Shown here in pieces: positions 33,201 through 43,329 of a DNA stretch of 64,000 nucleotides. Within the stretch, counting starts at the first letter, position 1. Each line of letters starts with the position of its first letter. The DNA comes from Setoptus koraiensis (taxonomy: Eukaryota; Arthropoda). The notes under the pieces were generated by a model that worked only from the letters and a program-made list of their open reading frames with translations, did not search any database and was not told the DNA's origin. The translations under genes and the position numbers were made by a program. The stretch covers positions 23,684,001 through 23,748,000 of the forward strand of contig CM106586.1 of the NCBI GenBank assembly GCA_048013815.1, in the 5' to 3' direction.

Positions 33201-35753
33201 GGGGGGGTGGGGGTGTGGGTGGTGGTGTGGGGTGGTTGGGGGTGGGGGGGTGGTTGGGGTGGTTGGTGGTGGTTGGTGGTTGGGGTGGGGGGTGGGTGTG
33301 GGTGGTGTTGGTGGTGGGGGTTGGTTGGTTGGTGGTTGGGTGGGTGGTTGGTGGTGGGGTTGGGTTGGGGGGGGTGGGGGTGGTTGGGGGTGGTTGGTTG
33401 GTGGTTGGTTGGGGGTTGGGTGGGGGTGGGTTGGTTGGTGGTGGGGGTGGTTGGGTGTGGTGGGGGTTGGTGTGGTGGGGTGTGGTGGTTGGTGGTTGGT
33501 GGGTTGGTTGGTTGGGGTGTGGTGGGGTTGGTGGTGTGGTTGGTGGTTGGTGGGGGTTGGTTGGGTTGGTTGGTGGTTGGGTGGTGTTGGTGGTGGTGGT
33601 TGGGTGGTTGGTGTGGTTGGTGGTTTGGTTGGGTGGTGGGTGGTTGGTGTGGTGGGTTGGTGGTGGGGGGTGGTTGGGTGGTTGGTGGGGGTGGTGGGTG
33701 GTTGGGTGGTGGTTGGTTGGGTTGGTGGTGGGTGGGGGTGGTTGGTGTGGGGGTGGTTGGTTGGTGGTTGGTGTGGTTGGTTGGTGGTGGTTGGTTGGGT
33801 GGTGTTGGTTGGTTGGTGGTTTGGTTGGTTGGTGGTTGGTTGGTGGTGTTGGTTGGTTGGGTTGGTGGTGGGGGGTTGGTTGGTGGTGGTTGGTTGGTGG
33901 GTGTGGTTGGTTGGGTGGTTGGGTTGGTGGTTGGTGGTTGGTGGTTGGTGGGGTTGGTTGGTGGTTGGTTGGTGTGGTGTGGTTGGTTGGGGGTTGGTGG
34001 TTGGTTGGTGGGTGGTGGTTGGTGGTTGGTGGGTGTGGGTGGGTGTTGGTGGTTGGGTTGGTGGTGGGTTGGTTGGTGGGGTTGGTGGTTGGTTGGTTGG
34101 TTGGTTGGGGGTTGGTTGGTTGGTTGGGTGGTTGGGTGGTGGGTTGGTTGGTTGGTTGGTTGGTGGTGGTTGGTGGGTTGGTTGGTTGGTGGTGTGGTTG
34201 GTGGTTGGTTGGTGGTGGTTGGTTGGTTGTTGGTTGGTTGGGGGGTTGGTTGGTGGTTGGGTTGGTTGGTGTGGTTGGGTGTGGGTGGTTGGTTGGGTTG
34301 GTTGGTTGGTGTGGTTGGTGTGGTTTGGTGTGGTTGGTTGGTGTTGGTTGGTGGTGGGTTGGTGTGGTGGTTGGTTGGTTGGTGGGTTGGTTGGTTGGTG
34401 GTGGTTGGGTGGGTGGTGGTTGGTTGGTTGGTTGGGGGTTGGTGTGGTTGGGTTGGTTGGTGGGGGTTGGTTGGGGGGTTGGTGGGTTGGTTGGTTGGGT
34501 TGGTGTGGTTGGTTGGTTGGGTTGGTGGGTGGTTGGTTTGGTGGTTGGGTGGTGTGGTTGGTTGGTTGTTGGTGGTTGGTTGGGGGGTTGGGTTGGTTGG
34601 TTGGTTGGTGGTTGGTGGTTTGGTTGGTGTGGTTGGTGGTGGTTGGTTGGTGGTTGGTTGGTGGTGGGTTGGTGGTTGGGTTGGTTGGTTGGTTTGGGTG
34701 GTGGTGGGTGTGGTTGGTTGGTTTGGTTTGGTTGGTTGGTGGTTGGTTGGTTGGTTGGGTGGTTGGTTGGTTGGTTGGTTGGTTGGTTGGTTGGTTGGTT
34801 GTTGGTTGGTTGGTTGGTGGTTGGTTGGTTGGTTGGTGGTTGGTTGGTTGGTGGTTGGTTGGTTGGTGGGTTGGTGGTTGGTTGGTTGGGGGTGGTTGGT
34901 TGTTGGGTGGGTTGGTTGGTTTGGTTGTGGGTTGGTTGGTTGGTTGGTGGGTGGTTGGTTGGTTGGGTGGTTGGTTGGGTGGTTGGTTGGTTGGTGGGTT
35001 GGTTGGTTGGGGTTGGTTGGTTGTTGGTTGGTGGTTGGTTGGTTGGTTGGTGGGGGTTGGTTGGTTGGTGGGGTGGTTGGTTGGTTGTTGGTTGGTGGTG
35101 TGGTTGGGTGGTTTGTTGGTTGGTTGGTTGGTTGGTTGGTTTGTTGGTTGGTTGGTTGGTTGGTTGGTTGGTTGGTTGGTTGGTGGTTGGTTGGCTTGGT
35201 TGGTTGGTTGGTTGGTTGGTTGGTTTTTGGTTTGGGGTTGTTTGTGTTGTTTTGTGGGTTGTGTGGTTTTGTTTTTTGGGGGGTGTTGGTTTGTGTTTTT
35301 TGTTTTGGTGTTTTTGTTGTTTGTTTGTTTTGTTGTTTTGGGTTTTTTTTTGTTTGTTTGGGGTTGGTGTTTGTGTTGTGGGGTGTGGGTGTTTTTTGTT
35401 GTTTTTGTGTTGTTTTGGGGGTTGTTTTTGTTGTGTTTTGGGTGGGTGTTGGTGTTTTTTTTGGGGTGTGTTTTTTGGGTTGTTTTTTGTTGTTTTTTTG
35501 GTGTTGGGTTTTTTTTGTTGGTTTTTTGTTTTGTGTTGTTGTTTTTTGGTTTTTTGTTTTTTTTTGTTGTGTGTGTGTTGTTTGTTGTTTTTTTTGTGTT
35601 GTTTTTGGGTTTTTTTTTGTTTTTGTTTTTTTGTTTTTGGTTTTTTTTTTTGTGTTTTTTTTTTTTTTGGGTTTTTTTTTTGGGTTTTTTGTTTTTTTTT
35701 TTTATTTTTTTTTTGGTTTTTTTTTTTGTTTTTTTTTTTTTTTCTCTATTTTG

Positions 35754-35787
<34 letters not shown>

Positions 35788-36114
35788 TTTTTTTTTTTTT
35801 TTTTTATTTTATTATTTGGTTTTTTTTTTGGTTTTTTTTTTTTTTTTGTTTTTTTGTTTTTTGTTATTCTGTTTTGTTTTTTTTTTTTTTTTTTGTTGGT
35901 GGTGTGGTTTTTTTTTTTTTATTTTTTTTTTTTTGTTTTTTTTTTTGGTTGTTTTTTTTTTTTGTTTTTTTTTTGTTTTTTGTTTTTTTTTTTTTGTTTT
36001 TTTTTTTTTTTTTATTTTTTTAATTATTTTGTTTTTTATTTATTTTTTTTTTTTTTATTAAAAATTTTTTTTTTTTTTTTTTTTTTAATTTTTTTTTTTT
36101 TTTTTTTTTTTCAA
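30236..36114. other. G/T-only low-complexity block at contig start
   Basis: Nearly 5.9 kb of plus strand with almost no A or C. Composition drifts in order: G-dominant to about 33300, GGTT-like to 35222, then T-dominant to about 36110. Three frames stay open for 1900-2200 codons simply because TAA, TAG and TGA all need A. On its right it grades into recognisable but error-filled sequence of the tandem unit. Failed base calling is the best reading; the alternative of a real G/T satellite is weakened by the absence of a constant period. Confidence 0.8.
34744..35222 (+). repeat. (GGTT)n-like tract inside the G/T block
   Basis: The most regular part of the block: runs of GGTT with a 4-bp period, for example around 34762-34800 and 35123-35183, broken by single-base slips. 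The arthropod telomere repeat is TTAGG, which differs by an added A, so this is not a telomere as written. Confidence 0.7.
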
Positions 36115-36233
36115 ATTATTATAAAATCTTTTTGCCATATTACCATCGAAAACCAATTTAGTTAGCAAATGACATGTCCCATCCATAGCGAAACCTACAA
36201 AATCAAGTTTACATCTTACAGATCTAACCACAA

Positions 36234-37857
36234 TCAAATCATCAGAAGGCACTTATCTCTGGTATTGTACATCAAAGAAACGATTCTATTGTCGGAACAA
36301 GCCTTTTGCATCAGCTCCGATATTCGCCTTTGTAATAAATTCCTTGTCATTTTTGTCATTGTCGGCAAAGATCTGGTTAGATTATCACTAGTTTGATCGT
36401 TGCTGTAGATATCACTATCGTGGTTTCGAAGTTCCATCATGTCAAATGCATCACATATATTGTCAAAATGATCCATATTCGTTTTAGAATTTTCCAATTC
36501 GTTCGGGGGAACTGGACGGTTGAGTTCAAACTTCTCCGTTTGAGACACATTACGGTTTAGATCTACTGGTAGATTCGAGTCGACGTTAGTTGAGGTGGCT
36601 TTGGGTAGGTCCTGATCGTGCCTCTCTCGGAGTCTCAAGCAGTTACGAGCTTCGTTGACATGAATGGAAAAAAAGCGAGGCCTCTCTATATACTGGTTCA
36701 ACCTAGTCTGGGTTATTGATAGCCTAAATAAGAAAAAGTTAATTAGATTTAACTGGGGCATTGAGGGAGGACTCAGAATCTCTAGAAGACCGGTTGAATT
36801 GCCAGTTTATACTTACCATCTATGAGAGTCATATAACATTCTTAGTTGATGATTCTCTAGGTGAAATTTGGATTTCAACTCCTCGTTGTTTACTACTTGC
36901 TCGAGTTTGTTAAAATCTTCCTCAGAAATGTGATAAAATCTGATTTTTTCCAAAAGTATATCTAACACTTGGTCGAAATCTTCTCCTACACCTGTAACTT
37001 GTCCCTTATTGTCCTCAACATCAATATTATTCTTATAACTAGTTGTGGCGTGTAGAGTATTCCAAACAACATTAGGCTTGCGCTCATCAATCATTTTTTG
37101 CTGTCTATGTTCGGCCCAATCTATCAGAGCTTTCAAAGCCTCTCCATCGCTTGCTTGCAAGTAATCCGACTGGAGTATCTCGTATAGCAAATCTGGCTCC
37201 AAATCATAGAATATAGGAAAACAAGTTATAGTACTGAATTCGTCACACATAAATCGAATAAGTTGTCTTCGAACCCATAAAGACCCCTTCGGTGATTTCA
37301 ACCATTCCAGGAGTTCCTGCATATGTCCTGTCGAACGAATATTTTTCTAGGGATAAAGATTCTACTATGAGATTCTCACAACTTTGAATAAGATTATTCA
37401 ATTCCAAAAAACTAGCTATGCTGTGTAGCTCTAATAAATCCGACAAAGAGCACAAGGAATGAACAGTTGTACAATTGTTGTTGGTGTCACGAGATTGCCC
37501 TGCAGTGAATTTCTGTTTTACTATTTCGTCAAGTCGGTACGTTTCCTGGTTGCATTGACAGGCACATGTATCCAGGACTTCAAGAGACAAGTTATCTAGG
37601 TAGATGGAGTGAAGGATAACACGAGCAAATCGCCTGGGTATGATAGATTCATCAAAAGTCAATTTCATTCTATGAATAGAATCCGATTGTTGAAGTTGTT
37701 TGGTTGCTCGTTCATATCCTTTTGTTTATTCAGTATTATTTTCTTCAAAAAAGAGGAGCGGGATGCCAGCAATGCTTGATGGCATGAATATTCGGTTTGA
37801 CTTGAGGATGGATTGCAGTTGGAATTGAAGCAAGTCCGATATGATTTTCTTCCGTTG
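36234..37857 (-). pseudogene. 5'-truncated BTBD7 copy 1 (left-most, with indels)
   Basis: The same 3' piece of BTBD7 as in the other units: exon part 37857-36817 and last exon from 36723 leftward. Compared with the other copies it has four one-base homopolymer changes (near 37345, 37500, 37523 and 37688) that shift the frame and net to zero. Its last exon becomes unreadable left of about 36290. The N-terminal region with the first BTB domain is absent. Homopolymer errors next to a failing contig end suggest sequencing error rather than true decay. Confidence 0.75.
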
Positions 37858-38271
37858 TAGTGGAAGGCTTGGATATAATTGATTGGTCGGATTGGTTGCC
37901 AGTTGATCATCATCAACCATCTGATTGCCATCGATGACGAGTTTTCGAGGTGTATTGTAGAGAAGTGGATTGCTGAAAAACAGTGCAAATATTACAAAAC
38001 ATGATAAGATGAGCATCAAATAGAATTTAATAAATCTAGGCCATCTATGAGACCAGAAAATCCTCTTGAGTAATATAAGTAGATCTTGAAAGTTTGACGG
38101 TACATTTAATTCTTTGTTCATACCAAAAAACCAATTGAGTCGGTGATGGTAGAAATGCTGATTTTGGTGCCTAAATGCGGTGTTTTTTGAAGAAGATGCC
38201 AGCGGTGTTGTAGGTGACGAAGATAAATGCTGCTGAGTATCAGTTAGATCTAATAGAACGTTGTGACTCAT
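37858..38271 (-). pseudogene. 5' exon of an unidentified membrane protein gene, cut at the array junction (copy 1)
   Basis: ATG at 38271 opens a frame of 138 codons up to the junction. The predicted N-terminus has about 85 cytosolic residues rich in Ser/Thr/His/Asn, then one membrane segment (FYLMLILSCFVIFALFF), then a luminal start. That is the layout of a type II protein such as a Golgi glycosyltransferase, though no catalytic part is present to name it. Past the junction the frame enters BTBD7 sequence out of register and stops at 37726, giving a 181-residue chimera. The intact gene would lie left of the array, outside the assembled sequence. Confidence 0.6.
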
Positions 38272-39617
38272 GTTTAACTGGTGTAATTGTAGTGATTGAG
38301 ATATAATAACAATATTGTAGAAGCCTCAAGAGCTCCATTTCTTGATTAGGAACAGCTACGAGGCAAGGTTCTTGGAAACAAAAGTCAAAATGGCCTCGTG
38401 AACGATCTCCCGCAACAGTCAGACTAAAGGGTTGATATTTCGAGGCATAGTAACTAACATCTTTCTATAGTGCGTCCATCGCTGTTCACTGTGATACTGA
38501 AACCAATATGGAGTGATCATAAGTATAGAGATGAATGCAGAATAGAGATTGTGCTTTGTACTAGTATTATTGCTAGTAACCGTGAATGACAGATCACCCC
38601 TTGAATTGTGCAATCTGAAAATTTTTCTTCTGACAGAGTGCTACGGACATGTGAGTGTTGGAGCGCCTTGCATATTTTTTTCTGCACATGCTCATGTTGT
38701 ATCACTATCAGCGATGTAAACAAGGATAGCAGCCTCTTGAGATGGTTTTGTATGTTCACTATGCTGTGAGAATCTTGAGAATCTTGAGAATCATTGAAAT
38801 CAATTTTCGTTGCGCAATATCCAGCTTGAGATTCAATCATGTAGAAAAATCTTCCTCGCACCCACAACGCTACCAACGATAATTGCAGAGAAGTGACATG
38901 TATACGCAAGTTAGATAGTGCCCCACCCGCATTATAAACTTCGATATTCCGTATCCCCAACTCGTGATGAACTTAAACGTCAGTTTCAAAGCGATGTTCA
39001 GAAAGCGATGTGCGAAAAAGACGTCTTTATACAAATTGTACATTAGAGCATGTGATGATAATGTTTGACGTTCAATCATCGAACTATATTGCGTATTCAA
39101 TTGTATGACTCATCATGTGCCCTCATGACCATTTTCGTACACGTGTGATGCTCTTCATTCTACAATACGTAGAGAGACTATTGAGTCCAGTGCCATTTTG
39201 ATATTATTGAGCACACCGCCCTTTAGAAAACCATTCAGGGCACTCACATTTTATATCACATTATCTCTCATTAGTATTTATTGTGAAGCCTATTAGAATG
39301 ATAAACGATTTGTGACCCGGCCATCATATAACTTCTCATGCAACACTCATGATAAGACCTGCATCTCACAATCTCTGCGAACTTTGTGAGTTCAACTCCT
39401 AGGCTGTTCGAATTTGGCGCTTTGGTAAAGTGAAAGTCTAGAGAGAAAGGCGCCTGGCTACACAATTCATTGTTAAACAATTAAATTGGGCTTAATGTTG
39501 TTATTGTTGTTGTTTTGATCAGTTTATATTATAACCAACATCTTACGGGTACTCTCAAAACTTAAAAAAATCCGCTTAATTATGCTGTCGAGAATTTATT
39601 GCTGAGGATAATTCATC
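38272..39617. other. spacer between membrane-protein fragment and DDAH-like gene (copy 1)
   Basis: 1.3 kb of shared upstream region for two divergently oriented genes. ORFs on the minus strand here lack ATG starts or homology. A small tandem GAGAATCTT repeat lies near 38767. No RNA gene was seen. Confidence 0.5.
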
Positions 39618-40840
39618 ATGTCACCTTATCATGGTAGATTCAATTATGCCATTTGCAGGAGAATAAGCAGGCCCACAGCTGATTCTATCAGTAGCCAAGA
39701 AAGTGGAAACGGTACTGGTGATGCACTCCTGGATGATGACAATAACGCTAATCAATTCCAAGCGATCGATAATATGAGCGACAAAGAATTCAATGAGGCA
39801 CAGAATGAACTTCAAAATTATATCGCTACCTTACGAATGCTAAATATTGATGTTATAGAATTGTGTCCAGATGATGCTCTTAAGTATGAATCTATTTTCA
39901 TTGGAGACACTGCCGTCATTATAAACGGTCTCATCTTACTATGCAGACCTATTAATAGGCTTAAGGAGGCAAGTTATCATATGTGTCTTGAAAATCTAAA
40001 TTCTCTCTTTGTTAACTAGATCTAATTCATGACACTGAATCTATCGACACCATTACAAATATACAGATCGAAGACATTAAGCAAATCAAGAGAGAGCTCG
40101 ATTTACCAATCATCGAGGTTAAAGATGAAAGAGCCTATCTGAATGGGGGTGACGTATTATGGACGGGACGAGAAATATTTGTTGGTTTATCCAGTGAAAC
40201 CAATGAAGCTGGCGCTCGTGCAGTTGCAGGTAAACAAAATGTCGTGCATCATAAGATCAACCATTTCATTCTTTTATAAGAACTGAAATATTCATTCAAT
40301 TTTATCTATCATCCTCTAATCTAACCATGTAGCTGCATTTCCCGAGTATCCAGTGACACCGGTGCAAGTTCCACGGAAGAACAATTTACGTCTTAAATCT
40401 CACATCACCATGGCTGGTCCCGATATTTTGTGTGTCAGTAAATCTCAAGAGACACAGGAAATGCTTAGGGTAAGTACTATCGAACAATTAACTGATATTT
40501 ATATTTCACTAACTCCTCTACAATAAATTGAAGCTAATTGCTCATCTATGTGGTTGATTATATAAAATCTCAACATAATCAGAGAATGGAGAGAGAGGCA
40601 TCTCATCAGTACAAGCTTATCACTGTGGACGATGACCAAGCAGCAAATGTGCAATATATCAATGGTACCTTACTGCATAGGAACGATCTGCCTAGAAGCT
40701 TCGCAATATTTCAAGACAGAATTGATTATTCGAGAGTGCCTGTAAAAATATCAGCCTTGACAAAGAACTATCCTCACCAGGGACTAAACTCATTGTGCCT
40801 GTTAATAAGGAAGTCAAATCGCATTCAAAGTATAGTTTAG
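39618..40840 (+). CDS. DDAH-like protein, copy 1 (catalytic His replaced by Arg)
   Basis: Dimethylarginine dimethylaminohydrolases hydrolyse asymmetric dimethylarginine to citrulline and dimethylamine and so influence nitric-oxide synthesis. I infer four exons: 39618-39972, 40020-40229, 40333-40469 and 40583-40840, with introns of 47, 103 and 113 nt, all GT-AG, in frame for 319 residues (vertebrate DDAH1 is 285). Family blocks are IFIGDTAVI, IIEVKDERAYLNGGD, LWTGREIFVGLS, LRLKS..MAGP and GLNSLCLLI. The nucleophile cysteine is retained in the last block, and substrate-binding arginines in CRP and TGRE are kept. The vertebrate HLKS motif, whose histidine is the general acid, reads RLKS here, and the Glu before the conserved Asp in FVED is Gly. 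The product may therefore be catalytically dead or altered. It is convergent with BTBD7 sequence 313 bp downstream. Confidence 0.85.
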
Positions 40841-41153
40841 TGTTCATGGATTCTAGAATAATAATATCATCGACGCATATGAGTATATTAAGTGCTAGAA
40901 AACTATTATTAGAGACAAATAAAAAAAGGGTAGCTTTTTCTATCCTTGCACCTGGTTCTAGAGGATCCCGCGAGTGCGGCGCACGGAATCGTTTCTTTTT
41001 TCTAAGCAGTCGCAGCTCTCTTACGGCATATTCGAAGACCATCCACTGACTTTTGCAGCTTGTAATTAGATTAGACAATTCGCGATTGAACGACTTCTGG
41101 TGAAGAAGATGATGGTTGCGCAAAGTTGATTGTCTTAGTTCATAGTTTTAATA
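40841..41153. other. 3' intergenic region between DDAH-like copy 1 and BTBD7 fragment 2
   Basis: Convergent 3' flanks. The ORFs on both strands (including a minus-strand frame with CVDD, superficially like a reverse transcriptase box) have no supporting motifs. Identical sequence recurs at 46600-46912. Confidence 0.5.
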
Positions 41154-42915
41154 TTAATAATTAAGAGTACATTTTTTAAGTCTTTTTGAGCATTTTACCA
41201 TTCGAGAAACCTTTTTTAGTTTGCAAGATGAATTGTGCAATTCAATTGCGTATAAGTCTGAGATTCCAAGTTCTCTTACAGATCTTAACTCAATCAATTT
41301 CATCAGATGGCACTTATCTCGTTTTGTCATCAAAGAAACGATTCTATTGTCGGAACAAGCCTTTTGCATCAGCTCCGATATTCGCCTTTGTAATAAATTC
41401 CTTGTCATTTTTGTCATTGTCGGCAAAGATCTGGTTAGATTATCACTAGTTTGATCGTTGCTGTAGATATCACTATCGTGGTTTCGAAGTTCCATCATGT
41501 CAAATGCATCACATATATTGTCAAAATGATCCATATTCGTTTTAGAATTTTCCAATTCGTTCGGGGGAACTGGACGGTTGAGTTCAAACTTCTCCGTTTG
41601 AGACACATTACGGTTTAGATCTACTGGTAGATTCGAGTCGACGTTAGTTGAGGTGGCTTTGGGTAGGTCCTGATCGTGCCTCTCTCGGAGTCTCAAGCAG
41701 TTACGAGCTTCGTTGACATGAATGGAAAAAAAGCGAGGCCTCTCTATATACTGGTTCAACCTAGTCTGGGTTATTGATAGCCTAAATAAGAAAAAGTTAA
41801 TTAGATTTAACTGGGGCATTGAGGGAGGACTCAGAATCTCTAGAAGACCGGTTGAATTGCCAGTTTATACTTACCATCTATGAGAGTCATATAACATTCT
41901 TAGTTGATGATTCTCTAGGTGAAATTTGGATTTCAACTCCTCGTTGTTTACTACTTGCTCGAGTTTGTTAAAATCTTCCTCAGAAATGTGATAAAATCTG
42001 ATTTTTTCCAAAAGTATATCTAACACTTGGTCGAAATCTTCTCCTACACCTGTAACTTGTCCCTTATTGTCCTCAACATCAATATTATTCTTATAACTAG
42101 TTGTGGCGTGTAGAGTATTCCAAACAACATTAGGCTTGCGCTCATCAATCATTTTTTGCTGTCTATGTTCGGCCCAATCTATCAGAGCTTTCAAAGCCTC
42201 TCCATCGCTTGCTTGCAAGTAATCCGACTGGAGTATCTCGTATAGCAAATCTGGCTCCAAATCATAGAATATAGGAAAACAAGTTATAGTACTGAATTCG
42301 TCACACATAAATCGAATAAGTTGTCTTCGAACCCATAAAGACCCCTTCGGTGATTTCAACCATTCCAGGAGTTCCTGCATATGTCCTGTCGAACGAATAT
42401 TTTCTAGGGATAAAGATTCTACTATGAGATTCTCACAACTTTGAATAAGATTATTCAATTCCAAAAAACTAGCTATGCTGTGTAGCTCTAATAAATCCGA
42501 CAAAGAGCACAAGGAATGAACAGTTGTACAATTGTTGTTGGTGTCACGAGATTGCCTGCAGTGAATTTCTGTTTTACTATTTTCGTCAAGTCGGTACGTT
42601 TCCTGGTTGCATTGACAGGCACATGTATCCAGGACTTCAAGAGACAAGTTATCTAGGTAGATGGAGTGAAGGATAACACGAGCAAATCGCCTGGGTATGA
42701 TAGATTCATCAAAAGTCAATTTCATTCTATGAATAGAATCCGATTTGTTGAAGTTGTTTGGTTGCTCGTTCATATCCTTTTGTTTATTCAGTATTATTTT
42801 CTTCAAAAAAGAGGAGCGGGATGCCAGCAATGCTTGATGGCATGAATATTCGGTTTGACTTGAGGATGGATTGCAGTTGGAATTGAAGCAAGTCCGATAT
42901 GATTTTCTTCCGTTG
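41154..42915 (-). pseudogene. 5'-truncated BTBD7 copy 2
   Basis: This is the 3' portion of the BTBD7 gene (exon part 42915-41875 and last exon 41781-41154), matching the intact copy at offset 5759 with the reading frame open. It starts in the middle of the second BTB domain (from GRKSYRTCF), so it lacks the N-terminal basic region and first BTB domain. Upstream of the junction lies the unrelated membrane-protein exon, so no BTBD7 promoter is attached. Transcription from that exon's promoter would yield an out-of-frame fusion. The open frame agrees with a recent duplication. Confidence 0.8.
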
Positions 42916-43329
42916 TAGTGGAAGGCTTGGATATAATTGATTGGTCGGATTGGTTGCCAGTTGATCATCATCAACCATCTGATTGCCATCGATGACGAGT
43001 TTTCGAGGTGTATTGTAGAGAAGTGGATTGCTGAAAAACAGTGCAAATATTACAAAACATGATAAGATGAGCATCAAATAGAATTTAATAAATCTAGGCC
43101 ATCTATGAGACCAGAAAATCCTCTTGAGTAATATAAGTAGATCTTGAAAGTTTGACGGTACATTTAATTCTTTGTTCATACCAAAAAACCAATTGAGTCG
43201 GTGATGGTAGAAATGCTGATTTTGGTGCCTAAATGCGGTGTTTTTTGAAGAAGATGCCAGCGGTGTTGTAGGTGACGAAGATAAATGCTGCTGAGTATCA
43301 GTTAAATCTAATAGAACGTTGTGACTCAT
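42916..43329 (-). pseudogene. 5' exon of an unidentified membrane protein gene, cut at the array junction (copy 2)
   Basis: Second copy of the fragment at 37858-38271, same reading frame and same chimeric ending (frame closes at 42784). One silent-looking base change lies at 43305 (A for G). See copy 1 for the predicted single membrane span. Confidence 0.6.

Noticed and set aside
29427..36165. Three overlapping open frames of about 1900-2200 codons rich in G, V, W, L and F
   Set aside because: The plus strand has no A here, so stop codons cannot occur; the frames also run through or from the gap.
38517..38960. 147-codon minus-strand ORF in the array spacer (also 43575-44018)
   Set aside because: It begins with a non-ATG codon, has no recognisable domain and lies in the likely 5' region of the membrane-protein fragment.
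39961..39976. GC-AG intron at the first DDAH exon end (GAG/GCAAGT)
   Set aside because: It would leave the frame with an immediate stop in exon 2; a GT donor four bases later (at 39973) restores the correct phase.
40692..41123. Minus-strand ORF with ILICVDDIIILES, like a reverse transcriptase YVDD box
   Set aside because: No other RT motif is present, it overlaps the last DDAH exon in antisense, and it recurs only because of the tandem copy.
41871..43046. 391-codon ORF taken as a complete BTBD7 protein
   Set aside because: Its first 44 codons come from the other side of the duplication junction, out of frame of the gene there, and its end crosses a splice donor; it is a truncated copy.
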